A DNA stretch of 64,000 bases. Source: Byssochlamys sp. IMV 00236. Lineage: Eukaryota > Ascomycota > Eurotiomycetes > Eurotiales > Thermoascaceae. The stretch covers positions 124,001 to 188,000 of the forward strand of contig MSJH02000818.1 of NCBI GenBank assembly GCA_001931875.2, written 5' to 3'. Within the stretch, counting starts at the first letter, position 1; each line of letters starts with the position of its first letter. The notes under the pieces were generated by a model. It ran no database searches, was not told where the DNA came from, and saw nothing but the letters and a program-made list of their open reading frames with translations. Positions 55,216-64,000 of the stretch are shown here, one piece after another. Made by a program: the position numbers and the translations under genes.

Positions 55216-56186
55216 CTTGAACTTTTCGGACCTAACCCGACTTGCCCTTTTCTTTCGTAGTTCGACGGATGGAATACCAATGATAATTTCACCCAAGCAA
55301 AACTACCTCATCAAGAGCCTGCTCTGCACGCGATCCACATAAAAGCTCAGGTGGAGACAACCGGCAAAATGCGAATCCAGAAAAATATGGTGGCGGACTC
55401 CGCAAAGGGAACGAAGACGCACGCACACTGCGGATCGTCGACCGGGGAGATTGGTTGGGTCAAAGAAAGCTCGTTGAATCAGTTGCGACGATGTTGTTAT
55501 CGGCCAGAGCCAGCTTCAGGCCATAGTGGAGGTGATGAAAGCTCAGCGACGAGGATGGCTCGACCTTGATTGACCTGGAGAGCTGGGGAAACGCGAATGT
55601 CGCCCGGGACGCGGTGCTATGCGTCACGTGACGGAGCTATGGTGTCAAAAATCCTACGGAGAAGAATCAATTCCATTTCTTCTCAGGAAGTTCCAAGATC
55701 AAATGGACAGAAGTGGTTGTCTTATTTATTGCTGCTACGCGAATCACAGTTATTGAACTACCGTATTTATTTTCAGGGGCAAACTATGAAACTAGAGAAC
55801 AGCAAAGGAAATTCCACATTCGTAACGTAACAAGAGGCCAAATTAAAGACAAGCTGTTCCTATGCTCGCACATCTTTATTCTACTTCTCTCTCTAGGCAT
55901 TTTGAAACCCGAGCGTGAGGTATTGAGCCAAACTAGGAAGACGGAGATGGCAAGGGTATTTTTCGCAGGTCAAGCAGTAGCAAGTTCGACAAAGAACAAC
56001 CCAATTGGCCCTTAGCCACACCCCGACATCCTCATGCAGAAGCTTGCCCGCTGGAACATATTTCCACACCACGGCGCCGATTTTGTACTGTCCTAACCTG
56101 GGCTTTTTATTTTATGTCGTCACACTCGTAATGGCTGGATCCCAGATATCATTGTCGGGAAGTCTATCCGGCTGGCATTGAGTTGT
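55216..56186. other. Intergenic region between RBM26-like and eEF2 genes
   Basis: 970 nt: promoter of the RNA-binding protein and 3' flank of eEF2. Short frames only; no gene supported. Confidence 0.55.
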
Positions 56187-59132
56187 TTACAGCTTGTCGT
56201 AGTACTGCAGATTTCGTTAGCAATTAATCTTCTTCATCACACTATCAGCCGGGTTCGGGAAGAAGACAACTTACGTTCTCGTAGCCGGGAACCTGCTCCT
56301 TGAGACCCTTGCGCTTACGCATCTCAGCAACGACCTGACCAGGCTTGGTGGTGGGGTCGAGGGGCGAGCCACCGGGGAGGACGGCCCAGTGGTCGAAGAC
56401 GGACTGGGGGAAGGCCTGACCACCGGTACCGGCACGGAGATCGCCAGTGAAGCCGAAGGACTCGTTGACGGGCAGGTAAGCCTTGACGGTGAACAGAGGA
56501 GTACCGGGACGCTGCTCCTCGGTGTAGACGTGACCACGACGGCGGGTGAGGACACCGTAGATACCACCCATGGCCTGCTCGGGCACCTGGATCTCGACGT
56601 TGAAGATGGGCTCGAGCAGAGCGGGGTCAGCCAGCATGGTAGCGGCGTACAGCACACGACGAGCGGTGGGCAGGATCTGACCACCACCACGGTGAATGGC
56701 ATCAGCGTGCAGGGTAACATCCATGATGTTGAAGCGGATGGAGCGCATGGGCTCCTCAGCAATGGGACCCTCACGGGAAGCCCACTGGAAACCGGAGACG
56801 AAGGAGTCCTTGATTTCGTTCAGGTACTGGACAGCCTTGGTCTGGTCAACCAGCAAGTTGGCACCGGTGGTGTCGGGACCGAAACACCAGATCTTACGGG
56901 CGTCGGTGACATCCCAGCCGTACTCGTCGGCAAGGACACGGGCACGAGCCTTGAAATCGTCACGGGGGGAGATCTTGCCGGACTCGATGGCCTTGGAGAC
57001 CTCCTCGTCCAGAGGCTGAGCAGTAACGTACAGACGGTTGTGCTTGTTGGGAGACTTGGACAGGGCAGTCATGCTAGACTCGCCGCTGACGGTCTCACGG
57101 TAGGAGACGACGGGGTCAGAGATACGGAGGGGAACACCGGCGTGGTCCTCCTCGAGATCCTTCAGACAGATCTCCAGGTGCAGCTCACCGGCACCGGCAA
57201 CGATGTGCTCACCAGCCTCGTTAATCATGGTCAGGACACAGGGGTCGGACTTGGACAGACGCTTGAGACCCTCGACCAGCTTGGGCAGGTCGTTGGCGTT
57301 CTTGACCTCAACGGAACGCTGGACGACGGGGGAGACGGAGAACTTCATGACCTTGAGGTTGTGGGCAGTCTCGGAGGTGGTGATGGTACCAGACTTGAGC
57401 AGGAACTGGTCGACACCAACCAGACCCAGGATGTTACCGGCGGGGACATCCTCAATGGGCTCAATGAAACGACCCATCATCAGAATGGTACGCTGGATGG
57501 CCTTGATGAACAGGTCCTCCTTCTTACCAGGGGTGTAGTTGGGACCCTGGATGCGGACCTTCATACCGGAGCGGACGGTACCGGCGAAGACACGACCGAA
57601 GGCGTAGAAACGACCCTTGTCGGAGGTGGGCACCATCTTGGAAACGTAGAGCATCAGAGGAGCCTTGGGGTTGCAGTCCCGGATACCAATGCAGACCTCG
57701 TCGTCAGTGGGACCCTCGTACAGAGTCTCGGCACGGTACTTCTGGGCAGTGACGGGAGAGGGCAGGTGGAGAACGATCATCTCCAACATGGCATCAGCAG
57801 CAGGCAGGAACTTGCGCATGATGACCTTGAGGAGCTGCTTGCCCTCGAGCTCCTTCTCGTCGCTGGCGAGCTTGATATCCAGCTTCTCGATCAGGGTGTT
57901 GATCTCCTCCTTCTTGGAGTGGGTGACGGCGTTGAAGATCTTGAAGATGGGGTCCAGGATGAACTGGTTGAAGGCACGCTCCAGGGGCTTGCCCTCGTAG
58001 GTCTCGGTCTTGGTCCACTTCTTGGTCTTGGGGTTGAAGAAGTTGTCACCCCACAGACGCTCCATCATCTTGTTACGGTCAACACCGAACTTCTTGGCGT
58101 ACTTGGCCGCGAACTGGCGGACAGTGAAGGCCCAGCCGTGAAGACCGGAACCGAAAGCAATGGTACCCTTGTCGGGGTAGACCTGGACATCACCGAGAGC
58201 CTTGTCGAAGTAGGTGGCGATGATGACGTTGATGGACTCGACGGTACGAGCGAAGGACTGGTAGAGGTCCTCCTTGGAGACCTGGAGCTCGAGCAGAGCA
58301 CGGTCGACCTTGTTGACGATACAGACGGGCTTGATACGCTCACCCAGGGCCTGACGCAGGACAGTCTCGGTCTGGACACAGACACCGGAGATACAGTCGA
58401 CGACGACCAGGGCACCATCGGTGACACGGAGGGCAGCAGTGACCTCGGAGGAGAAGTCAACGTGTCCGGGGGAGTCGATCAGGTTGACCAGGAACTCGTT
58501 ACCATCGACCTTCTGGGGGATGTCCTTGACATCCTCCTCATCCGTCAGGTGAGCGTACAGGGAGATGGCAGTGGACTTGATGGTAATGCCTCGCTCCTGC
58601 TCATCTGCACGCGTATCCGTGAAACGAGCCTCACCAGCCTTAGCAGCGGAGATAATACCCGCACGCTGGACCAGGGAGTCGGTCAGGGTGGACTTTCCGT
58701 GATCGACTAGTCATCAATGTCAGAAATTTCCATTCTTTTTTCGCTGCTCCCTCGCTTTCTGCCCGACCGGAGAAAATCCCAACCGGGACAGAAAAATATC
58801 ACAGATTCGATTTTTACATACCGTGAGCAATAACGGAGATGTTACGGATGTTGGCCGGGCGGTCCATAAGGGCCCGGATCTGTCCATGGTCAGTTCATTG
58901 TTCTGGGTGGTTTTATTTTTTATTCCTCAGGCGCCGATGGTGGGCAAGTCCCCTCCAAGCGGGCGCGCGGGATGGAGAAGAAAAGAGAAAAAAAATAAAA
59001 AACGAACCTCCTCGACGGTGAAGCTGTACGCAAGAACATGTTAGCCATCGTTCCCAAAACCTTCTGCTCTATTTTTTCTTTTTCCTTCCTCTGATCTTGG
59101 ACGTAGTCGGGAGTTGGGACTTACTTGACCAT
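56187..59132 (-). CDS. eft2: Translation elongation factor 2 (eEF2)
   Basis: Five coding exons, 843 aa (yeast eEF2 is 842): 59132-59125, 59023-59008, 58879-58822, 58706-56275, 56204-56187. eEF2 is the GTPase that drives ribosomal translocation. The start [20 protein letters not shown] is pieced from exons of 8, 16 and 58 nt. The P-loop AHVDHGKST (26-34) follows, then the switch II region [16 protein letters not shown] is the base-recognition motif. The diphthamide loop [13 protein letters not shown] (about 700) contains the His that is modified and targeted by diphtheria toxin. The last exon gives YYDKL and the stop; reading past its donor gives a false end. Codon use is extremely C/G-biased at third positions, as expected for very high expression, which creates a long antisense frame. 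Introns cluster at the 5' end. Confidence 0.98.
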
Positions 59133-60450
59133 CTTGACGGTTTTTTCTCAGAGCAAAGCCCTAGAGGCGGGGTTGTGCGATAAGAATGCGGGACAAAAAG
59201 GAACAAACGACACACAAAAGGATCAGGATCGAGAGCTAGCTCGACCTGATGTTGTTTCTTGCTCTTTGGAGAGGAAACCCTAGTGTACGCTCTGCTCCTG
59301 AGACAAGGAAGAAGGCTTCACGGGAGGGGAAGAGAGGGAAGAAGGGAGGAAAAGGGCAGAGGGGAAGCAGTAGTGAAGTAAGTGCGCAAAGCTTGCGAGG
59401 AGGGGATTTAGTGGGGACTGGGAAAAGGGTTTTTGCCGATTTCCAATCTCGATGTGCGTTTCCAGCCCGCCGTATGGGAACACCATTCTTTTAATTCGCC
59501 TGTTGCAACTCTTTTTATTATTATTTCGGACGGTCTAGTCTGCTAGTGACAGTTTTGTTACTTGTATTTTATTTTTATTTTTTTTTCTTTCGTTCTTTGA
59601 TTTCTTTGGATTGTTAAGAGTGCAGCTTGGATCTTGCCACCCAACTTGGTTAATTAATTATCATTGAAGTCATCAGTGAGGGTCATACTCTTCCAAGTAC
59701 TCTCTGCTCTACAATAATAATAATATCATTTTAAATTATCCATATATTATCCCCATCACTCCTCGTCTTATCTCTTTTTTTTTTCCCATGTCTTCTTCTA
59801 TTATTCTACGAGCAGAGAATCCTTCTCCTCCATCCCCCACCCTACTAAGGTATCTGATGATCTTCTCGTCACAGCGTGTGCCACTGCCAGCTCAACTTTC
59901 CCTCCAGTTTCGTTCGCTGGCCTGACAACGTGACCGTTGCTGAGCCCTGGTGGCGGTCCAATGAGGGGTTTCTTCATCTCACCGCTTCCCCACTTGGTCT
60001 GCTCGGAGTTAGGATTTAATGGGTTCAATTATTAAGACGAGAATCGTAGTTGACTAATGTACGCCAGTGAACTTGCGAGGATAAGGATAGAGGAGGATAA
60101 TACTAATAATAATAATAAGAAGAAGGATTTTGGATTGATCGTCATCAGCTCTAGACTAGGGTCGAGTATTATGTTATGTTGCTCATGGTATGTTTGGATA
60201 ACATCATGTAATTAGTTATCTCTCTCTACGGTACACATGGTTCCTATGGGATGTTTATAGCTGCTAGACTGGACAATAATAAAAAGAGACAAATAATAAT
60301 ACAGTGATCACTCCTTGCAACGCCATTGGTGGTGATAGGTCATGATCCCGCTGAGGATGACAATGATTGACGCCTAACTCCTTTCCTGTAAGAGGAGGGG
60401 GGGAAAGAGAGAGAAACCGGGCATCAGTAATGCTCATGTCTTCCCCACCC
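59133..60450. other. Intergenic region upstream of eEF2
   Basis: 1.3 kb holding the eEF2 promoter/5' UTR and the 3' flank of the Csf1-like gene. It is rich in purine blocks on the plus strand (59310-59370), i.e. pyrimidine tracts on the eEF2 sense strand, a common trait of highly expressed fungal genes. AT microsatellites occur near 59716-59735 and 60099-60125. No gene supported. Confidence 0.5.
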
Positions 60451-63400
60451 TCATGAGGATCCCAGAATCTTCGAATATGCATCCTCAACTTCCTTAGCTA
60501 CCTCCAGCAAAGTGACGATAATGATCTGGTGCGTGACATTCGGTAGCTTGTCACGGTGTAGACCGATCCATTCCAGCGGCGGGGTGGCTTCGCCCATGTC
60601 CCGGAGCTGCGGAGTCTCGATCACTGGCGGCTCCAGTGCCAGGTAAGTATATCGTGACTGAGGCATGTTCACCACCGCCGTGATCTTCTCTTGCTCGTCG
60701 AACTCGCTGCCCGCGCCCTCAGGTCGTGGGCCCCCAGTAATCCGGACGGCGGACGGCGGCAAGGGCTTCCCCAATCGGCTCGCAAGCGCGCGCGAATGGT
60801 TCATCCACATGCCCCGGATGAAGCTAATACGCGAATAGTTCCATCCGACGTCCACTTTGCCCTCGAAGGCACTCTTGAAGATGTACTCGATATCGTTTGT
60901 CCCGGGACGCTGCCAAGTCTCCATGCTGGCAACGACACGGGGCACCTTCAGGATCGTGCCGCCTCGGGAGCCGGTGCCACGGTTGGCAACATCGTCGACG
61001 GACAGCTCGTCCGAAGAGTACGTAGGCAGACTAGGCCGATTGACGTTGGAGAGGGCCACCCGTAGCTGTCCCAGGGTGAGGCCCAAGGCACTGTGAATCC
61101 TTCCGTCCTCGAGTGCAACGGCGAAACGAGCCTGTGTGTCCAGTGCCTCCATCTTGAAGAGTTGACTGTCGATGAAGGTGCTAGGGAAGGCCCCCACATT
61201 CACCGCCCGAATGCTCACGACCACATCAGTATGCAACGAGATCGGTGCCTTTTCAGATTCCTCTTTGCGTCTGGCCGCGTCGTCAGGGCGGAGATTGATT
61301 TTTTCGCTGGCCACAGATGATTTGCGACGGAGATATCTCTCAATGTCTTTGAGCGATGCTTCATACGCGGCCTGTTTATCCTGTGCCAGACGCTGCCACG
61401 CTTGTAGAAGACCCACAGACTGGGATGCAGTCAACGTCGTGCAGAAGACTTGAACCTTTTCTCCTTCCAGAATACTGACAAGACGGTCTTGTTGCGGCCC
61501 TGACGTGTTCCGGACGTTGTACATGAGGAATTCAAACATAGATATATCAGCCACCAGGAATGGCTGATACTCGAAGGAGACCTTAGCCTGCAGAGAGTCG
61601 AACGCAACGGACGCTTGAATCAATGGCGTCTGGCCCAGAACTGGACTGTCCCCAGAAAACTTGATGAATGTGCGGACTTTCAAATTAGCTAGCTCAACCA
61701 GTCCGCTCATCCTTCCTTTGCTGTCGATTGTCATGGTCCGGAAGCCAACACAGAGGTTCTGCTCCCAATCAGAGTTCTTTTTCGAGGACAACCACAGGTC
61801 TTTGATGGTGAACTGAGACTTTCCTACAGTCTGGCCCAGGTCAAGTTGAATCTCTAGTTCATCAATGGCCAGGGTGGAATTCCACGGGAAGGCACCTGTA
61901 CAAGCGACTTGCTGATACCGTTGCACCATGTAAGGTTGGCTATCTGAAGACGGTGATCGGGGCGGCTCACGGCTCTCAGGGCCGGACTGGTCATCACTGG
62001 AGGGCACCCATATCTCTCGGAAAAGAAGGAAGTCCTGCAGCTGCTTCACGTTGACTAATGTCTTCAGTGGGCTCACTTTGAGGATGGCGGATATGCCGTT
62101 GTTAGCGCTGACGTGTTTACTATTCATGAGAGACATGACCATCTTTTCCACTTCGAAACTGGCTGTCGATTCATGCGAATAAACGTGTTTCACCGAGGCT
62201 TGTAGAGAATTGAAAGCCACCAGGATAGCAAAGAACCGCCGTTGTTCGGCCGATTGAACAGTATTGACCGTCATATAGATGCTCTCAAACTGCGCAGTGG
62301 CTGCGACTCGTGCAATGGGTTGGCAACTCAGACTAAACTCCTGTTTGCAGATCCACATGCCCACGTTAAGCTTGCATCGCCCGAGAATCGTATCAGGATC
62401 GTTGGCACTCAGCGATGTATCAGGCATGAGCTTCTGGGCTTGGAGTTTGCTTGTCGACTCTTGCGCGCCGCGTTCTTGCTCTCCCACAACTTCTTTTATG
62501 CTGGCACTAATCTGCTTGATCAGGGGCACAACTGTTGGATACAGCACATTCGTCGATGGGTCAACCTTGAGTTCCGCGTTTAGGGTCTGATCGTCTGTCC
62601 CATTGTCTTCGTATTGAACTTTCAGGGCTACACCTGGAGCACGCAGCGACGCTGTAGTCGCTGGCTCACCTTGCACGTATTGCCCAAACCTACCCTCTGG
62701 CGGTCGAGTGCCTTTCAACGCGGCAGTGAGCATAGTCTGTTGATGGTCCATCCGCTTTCCTTGAAGGGTCACTATGGCCCCAGCGAAGTCAACATCAATA
62801 AGGAAGGATGCGAGGCGTTTATTCCCAAAGAGTCCGCGCTCTTTATCATTCACTGGGGAAGGCGCCGTAGCCCATATAGCGTTCGCTTCCCGCAGCTCCT
62901 CGCTCGCAGAAGCGATAGAATGCTGAAGCAGGCTGGCAGGCAGAATGAACTCGGAGGTTGCTCGAATATCCAAAGACTTTCCAGCGGCTTGGAAAGCTAG
63001 ACGAATGTCGTTCTTCGTTGACAAATAAGCCACGTTGAAAACTATCTCCGGCATCAAGGCTGAGTTCAACGTTCGGTTCTTGCGATCATGGGATTGCGGG
63101 ACCATCTGTAGTTGCATATCCTCGATGCGAAGTTTCGCAGCATTTTGTTTCTGCGTTGATACGGCAGCATGTCTGATTGAGAAAACCAGGTCTTCTGGTT
63201 CTCGTTCAGGTGAGCTTGACTGGCTACCTGCCATAATCCAGCTCACTTGCATGTTGAAAAGTTCCACGGAATATATGGCGTTGAAAAGGTTGTCCGAACT
63301 TATCTCATCCTGAACTTCGATGCTAGGCACTTCAGCAGCCTTGGGCTTGGCCTCGGGCTGAGCCCGATGCCGCAGCTTCTTCAAACGCTTGACTTCGTGA

Positions 63401-64000
63401 GATACGTCAAGTGTCTTAATCCGCTCTTGTAGATGAGCTGCAATGTCAACAACCAGTGACGCAGTTACGGCACAAAGCCCAACCTCAAGACCCTTGCTGG
63501 TCAAATAATACGCTCGCACCAGCTGTCCTGTCTCGTTTATCCTGGACGTGCCCACAACTCCGACGTCGAGAACGAAATTACCGTAGGAGTGACTCGTAGA
63601 ATGGTCTCTCTTCCTAATATCAAGGCTTATCTGAGAGACATTAACATGGAACTCCGGAAGGTCGAGAGGCTTCCCTTGCTCCGAGCCATTATCAAGTCGC
63701 ATCTGTACCATCCCAAAGCTGAACTCCATATCGGCGGAGTACTGCTTGCTCTTGAGACCTGGAGCGCGCGCATGAATGCTCATGCCGGCCATCGTAAGGC
63801 GGACTTTATAGAGCAGATCGCCTCCGTCTGGTGGTGCCTTCAACTGCGTCTTTGGCTTCTCCAGGTCGAGGACGTTGCCAAGGCGCACGCGAAGTGCATC
63901 GACACTATCTTTCAAATCGGAAACAAGGTGGGATATTTCAGGGCCATTTACTGCGCTCAGCAGGCTCCGCACTGCACTAGCCTGCAGACGTATAAGCTCA
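60451..64000 (-). CDS. Csf1-like bridge lipid-transfer protein, C-terminal part (cut by window edge)
   Basis: An open frame of about 1182 codons runs from the window's right edge to a stop at 60451 without introns; the 5' part is missing. The protein is rich in alternating hydrophobic beta strands. Landmarks are VLDLEKPKTQLKAPPDGGDL, KVRLTMAGMSIHARAPGLKS, VSIRAVNVGAFPSTFIDSQ, RFAVALEDGRIHSALGLTLG and SFIRGMWMNHSRALASRLGK. I recognise this as the C-terminal region of fungal 'fermentation-associated' Csf1 proteins, homologues of the BLTP1/Tweek bridge-like lipid-transfer proteins. Those are about 3000-residue hydrophobic grooves at membrane contacts, important at low temperature. The identification rests on recall of the family. 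The end (EVAKEVEDAYSKILGSS) has no membrane anchor. Confidence 0.75.
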   Translation of the reverse strand, partial: ELIRLQASAVRSLLSAVNGPEISHLVSDLKDSVDALRVRLGNVLDLEKPKTQLKAPPDGGDLLYKVRLTMAGMSIHARAPGLKSKQYSADMEFSFGMVQMRLDNGSEQGKPLDLPEFHVNVSQISLDIRKRDHSTSHSYGNFVLDVGVVGTSRINETGQLVRAYYLTSKGLEVGLCAVTASLVVDIAAHLQERIKTLDVSHEVKRLKKLRHRAQPEAKPKAAEVPSIEVQDEISSDNLFNAIYSVELFNMQVSWIMAGSQSSSPEREPEDLVFSIRHAAVSTQKQNAAKLRIEDMQLQMVPQSHDRKNRTLNSALMPEIVFNVAYLSTKNDIRLAFQAAGKSLDIRATSEFILPASLLQHSIASASEELREANAIWATAPSPVNDKERGLFGNKRLASFLIDVDFAGAIVTLQGKRMDHQQTMLTAALKGTRPPEGRFGQYVQGEPATTASLRAPGVALKVQYEDNGTDDQTLNAELKVDPSTNVLYPTVVPLIKQISASIKEVVGEQERGAQESTSKLQAQKLMPDTSLSANDPDTILGRCKLNVGMWICKQEFSLSCQPIARVAATAQFESIYMTVNTVQSAEQRRFFAILVAFNSLQASVKHVYSHESTASFEVEKMVMSLMNSKHVSANNGISAILKVSPLKTLVNVKQLQDFLLFREIWVPSSDDQSGPESREPPRSPSSDSQPYMVQRYQQVACTGAFPWNSTLAIDELEIQLDLGQTVGKSQFTIKDLWLSSKKNSDWEQNLCVGFRTMTIDSKGRMSGLVELANLKVRTFIKFSGDSPVLGQTPLIQASVAFDSLQAKVSFEYQPFLVADISMFEFLMYNVRNTSGPQQDRLVSILEGEKVQVFCTTLTASQSVGLLQAWQRLAQDKQAAYEASLKDIERYLRRKSSVASEKINLRPDDAARRKEESEKAPISLHTDVVVSIRAVNVGAFPSTFIDSQLFKMEALDTQARFAVALEDGRIHSALGLTLGQLRVALSNVNRPSLPTYSSDELSVDDVANRGTGSRGGTILKVPRVVASMETWQRPGTNDIEYIFKSAFEGKVDVGWNYSRISFIRGMWMNHSRALASRLGKPLPPSAVRITGGPRPEGAGSEFDEQEKITAVVNMPQSRYTYLALEPPVIETPQLRDMGEATPPLEWIGLHRDKLPNVTHQIIIVTLLEVAKEVEDAYSKILGSS

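Noticed and set aside
55073..55342. Plus-strand frame running through the N gap
   Set aside because: It crosses unknown bases and is antisense to the first exon of the RBM26-like gene.
56389..58710. 773-codon open frame on the plus strand opposite eEF2
   Set aside because: It is a shadow of eEF2's extreme codon bias: the product is a Gly/Asp/Leu/Val/Thr repeat-like sequence with no domain, exactly antisense to coding DNA.

Overview
The window looks like nuclear DNA of a filamentous ascomycete, most likely a eurotialean mould (Aspergillus/Penicillium type). The reasons are single genes on both strands with many short introns (mostly 46-145 nt, GTANGT-like donors, CTAAC/CTGAC-like branch sites), typical Eurotiales gene families, and a Fot1/pogo transposon that appears decayed by C-to-T mutation. 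I rebuilt gene models by hand from splice signals, reading frame and family resemblance. Every exon border is therefore a prediction, but nearly all models close in frame at family-typical length.

Layout. 0-10 kb: a Ste20-type kinase (-) and an ARO8-like aminotransferase (-). 10-20 kb: a ThDP-dependent enzyme (-), a twin-HKD phospholipase D-like protein (+), a mitochondrial PDK/BCKDK-type kinase (-) and glyoxalase I (-). 20-30 kb: a 453-bp non-autonomous inverted-repeat element, a small kinase-like protein (-), an AIM9-like phosphotransferase (-) and a full-size PDR/ABCG transporter (-). 30-43 kb: a Whi5/Nrm1-like G1/S repressor (-), the ribosome-biogenesis GTPase Bms1 (-) divergent from a DUF1989 gene (+), a tiny four-exon proteinase B inhibitor-like gene (+) and an F-box protein (-). 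43-50 kb: a decayed Fot1/pogo element with intact 46-bp inverted repeats, a ferric reductase (+) and a hAT-type MITE with a perfect 8-bp target duplication. 50-64 kb: an acyl-CoA dehydrogenase (+), an RBM26/27-like RNA-binding protein (-, with a 20-N assembly gap in its first intron), eEF2 (-) and the C-terminal part of a Csf1-like bridge lipid-transfer protein (-), cut by the window edge.

The genes do not form an obvious pathway or a secondary-metabolite cluster. They are a mix of housekeeping functions (translation, ribosome assembly, RNA metabolism, cell cycle, aromatic amino acids, glyoxal detoxification, oxo-acid dehydrogenase control) and accessory ones (drug efflux, iron reduction, orphan ThDP enzyme, DUF1989). 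I found no rRNA, tRNA, CRISPR or clear defence system. The points most worth a second look are a start codon apparently split by an intron (ThDP enzyme), a glyoxalase whose last metal ligand lies in a 13-codon terminal exon, eEF2 microexons, and a shared terminal-repeat family linking the 1.9-kb transposon to the 453-bp element.
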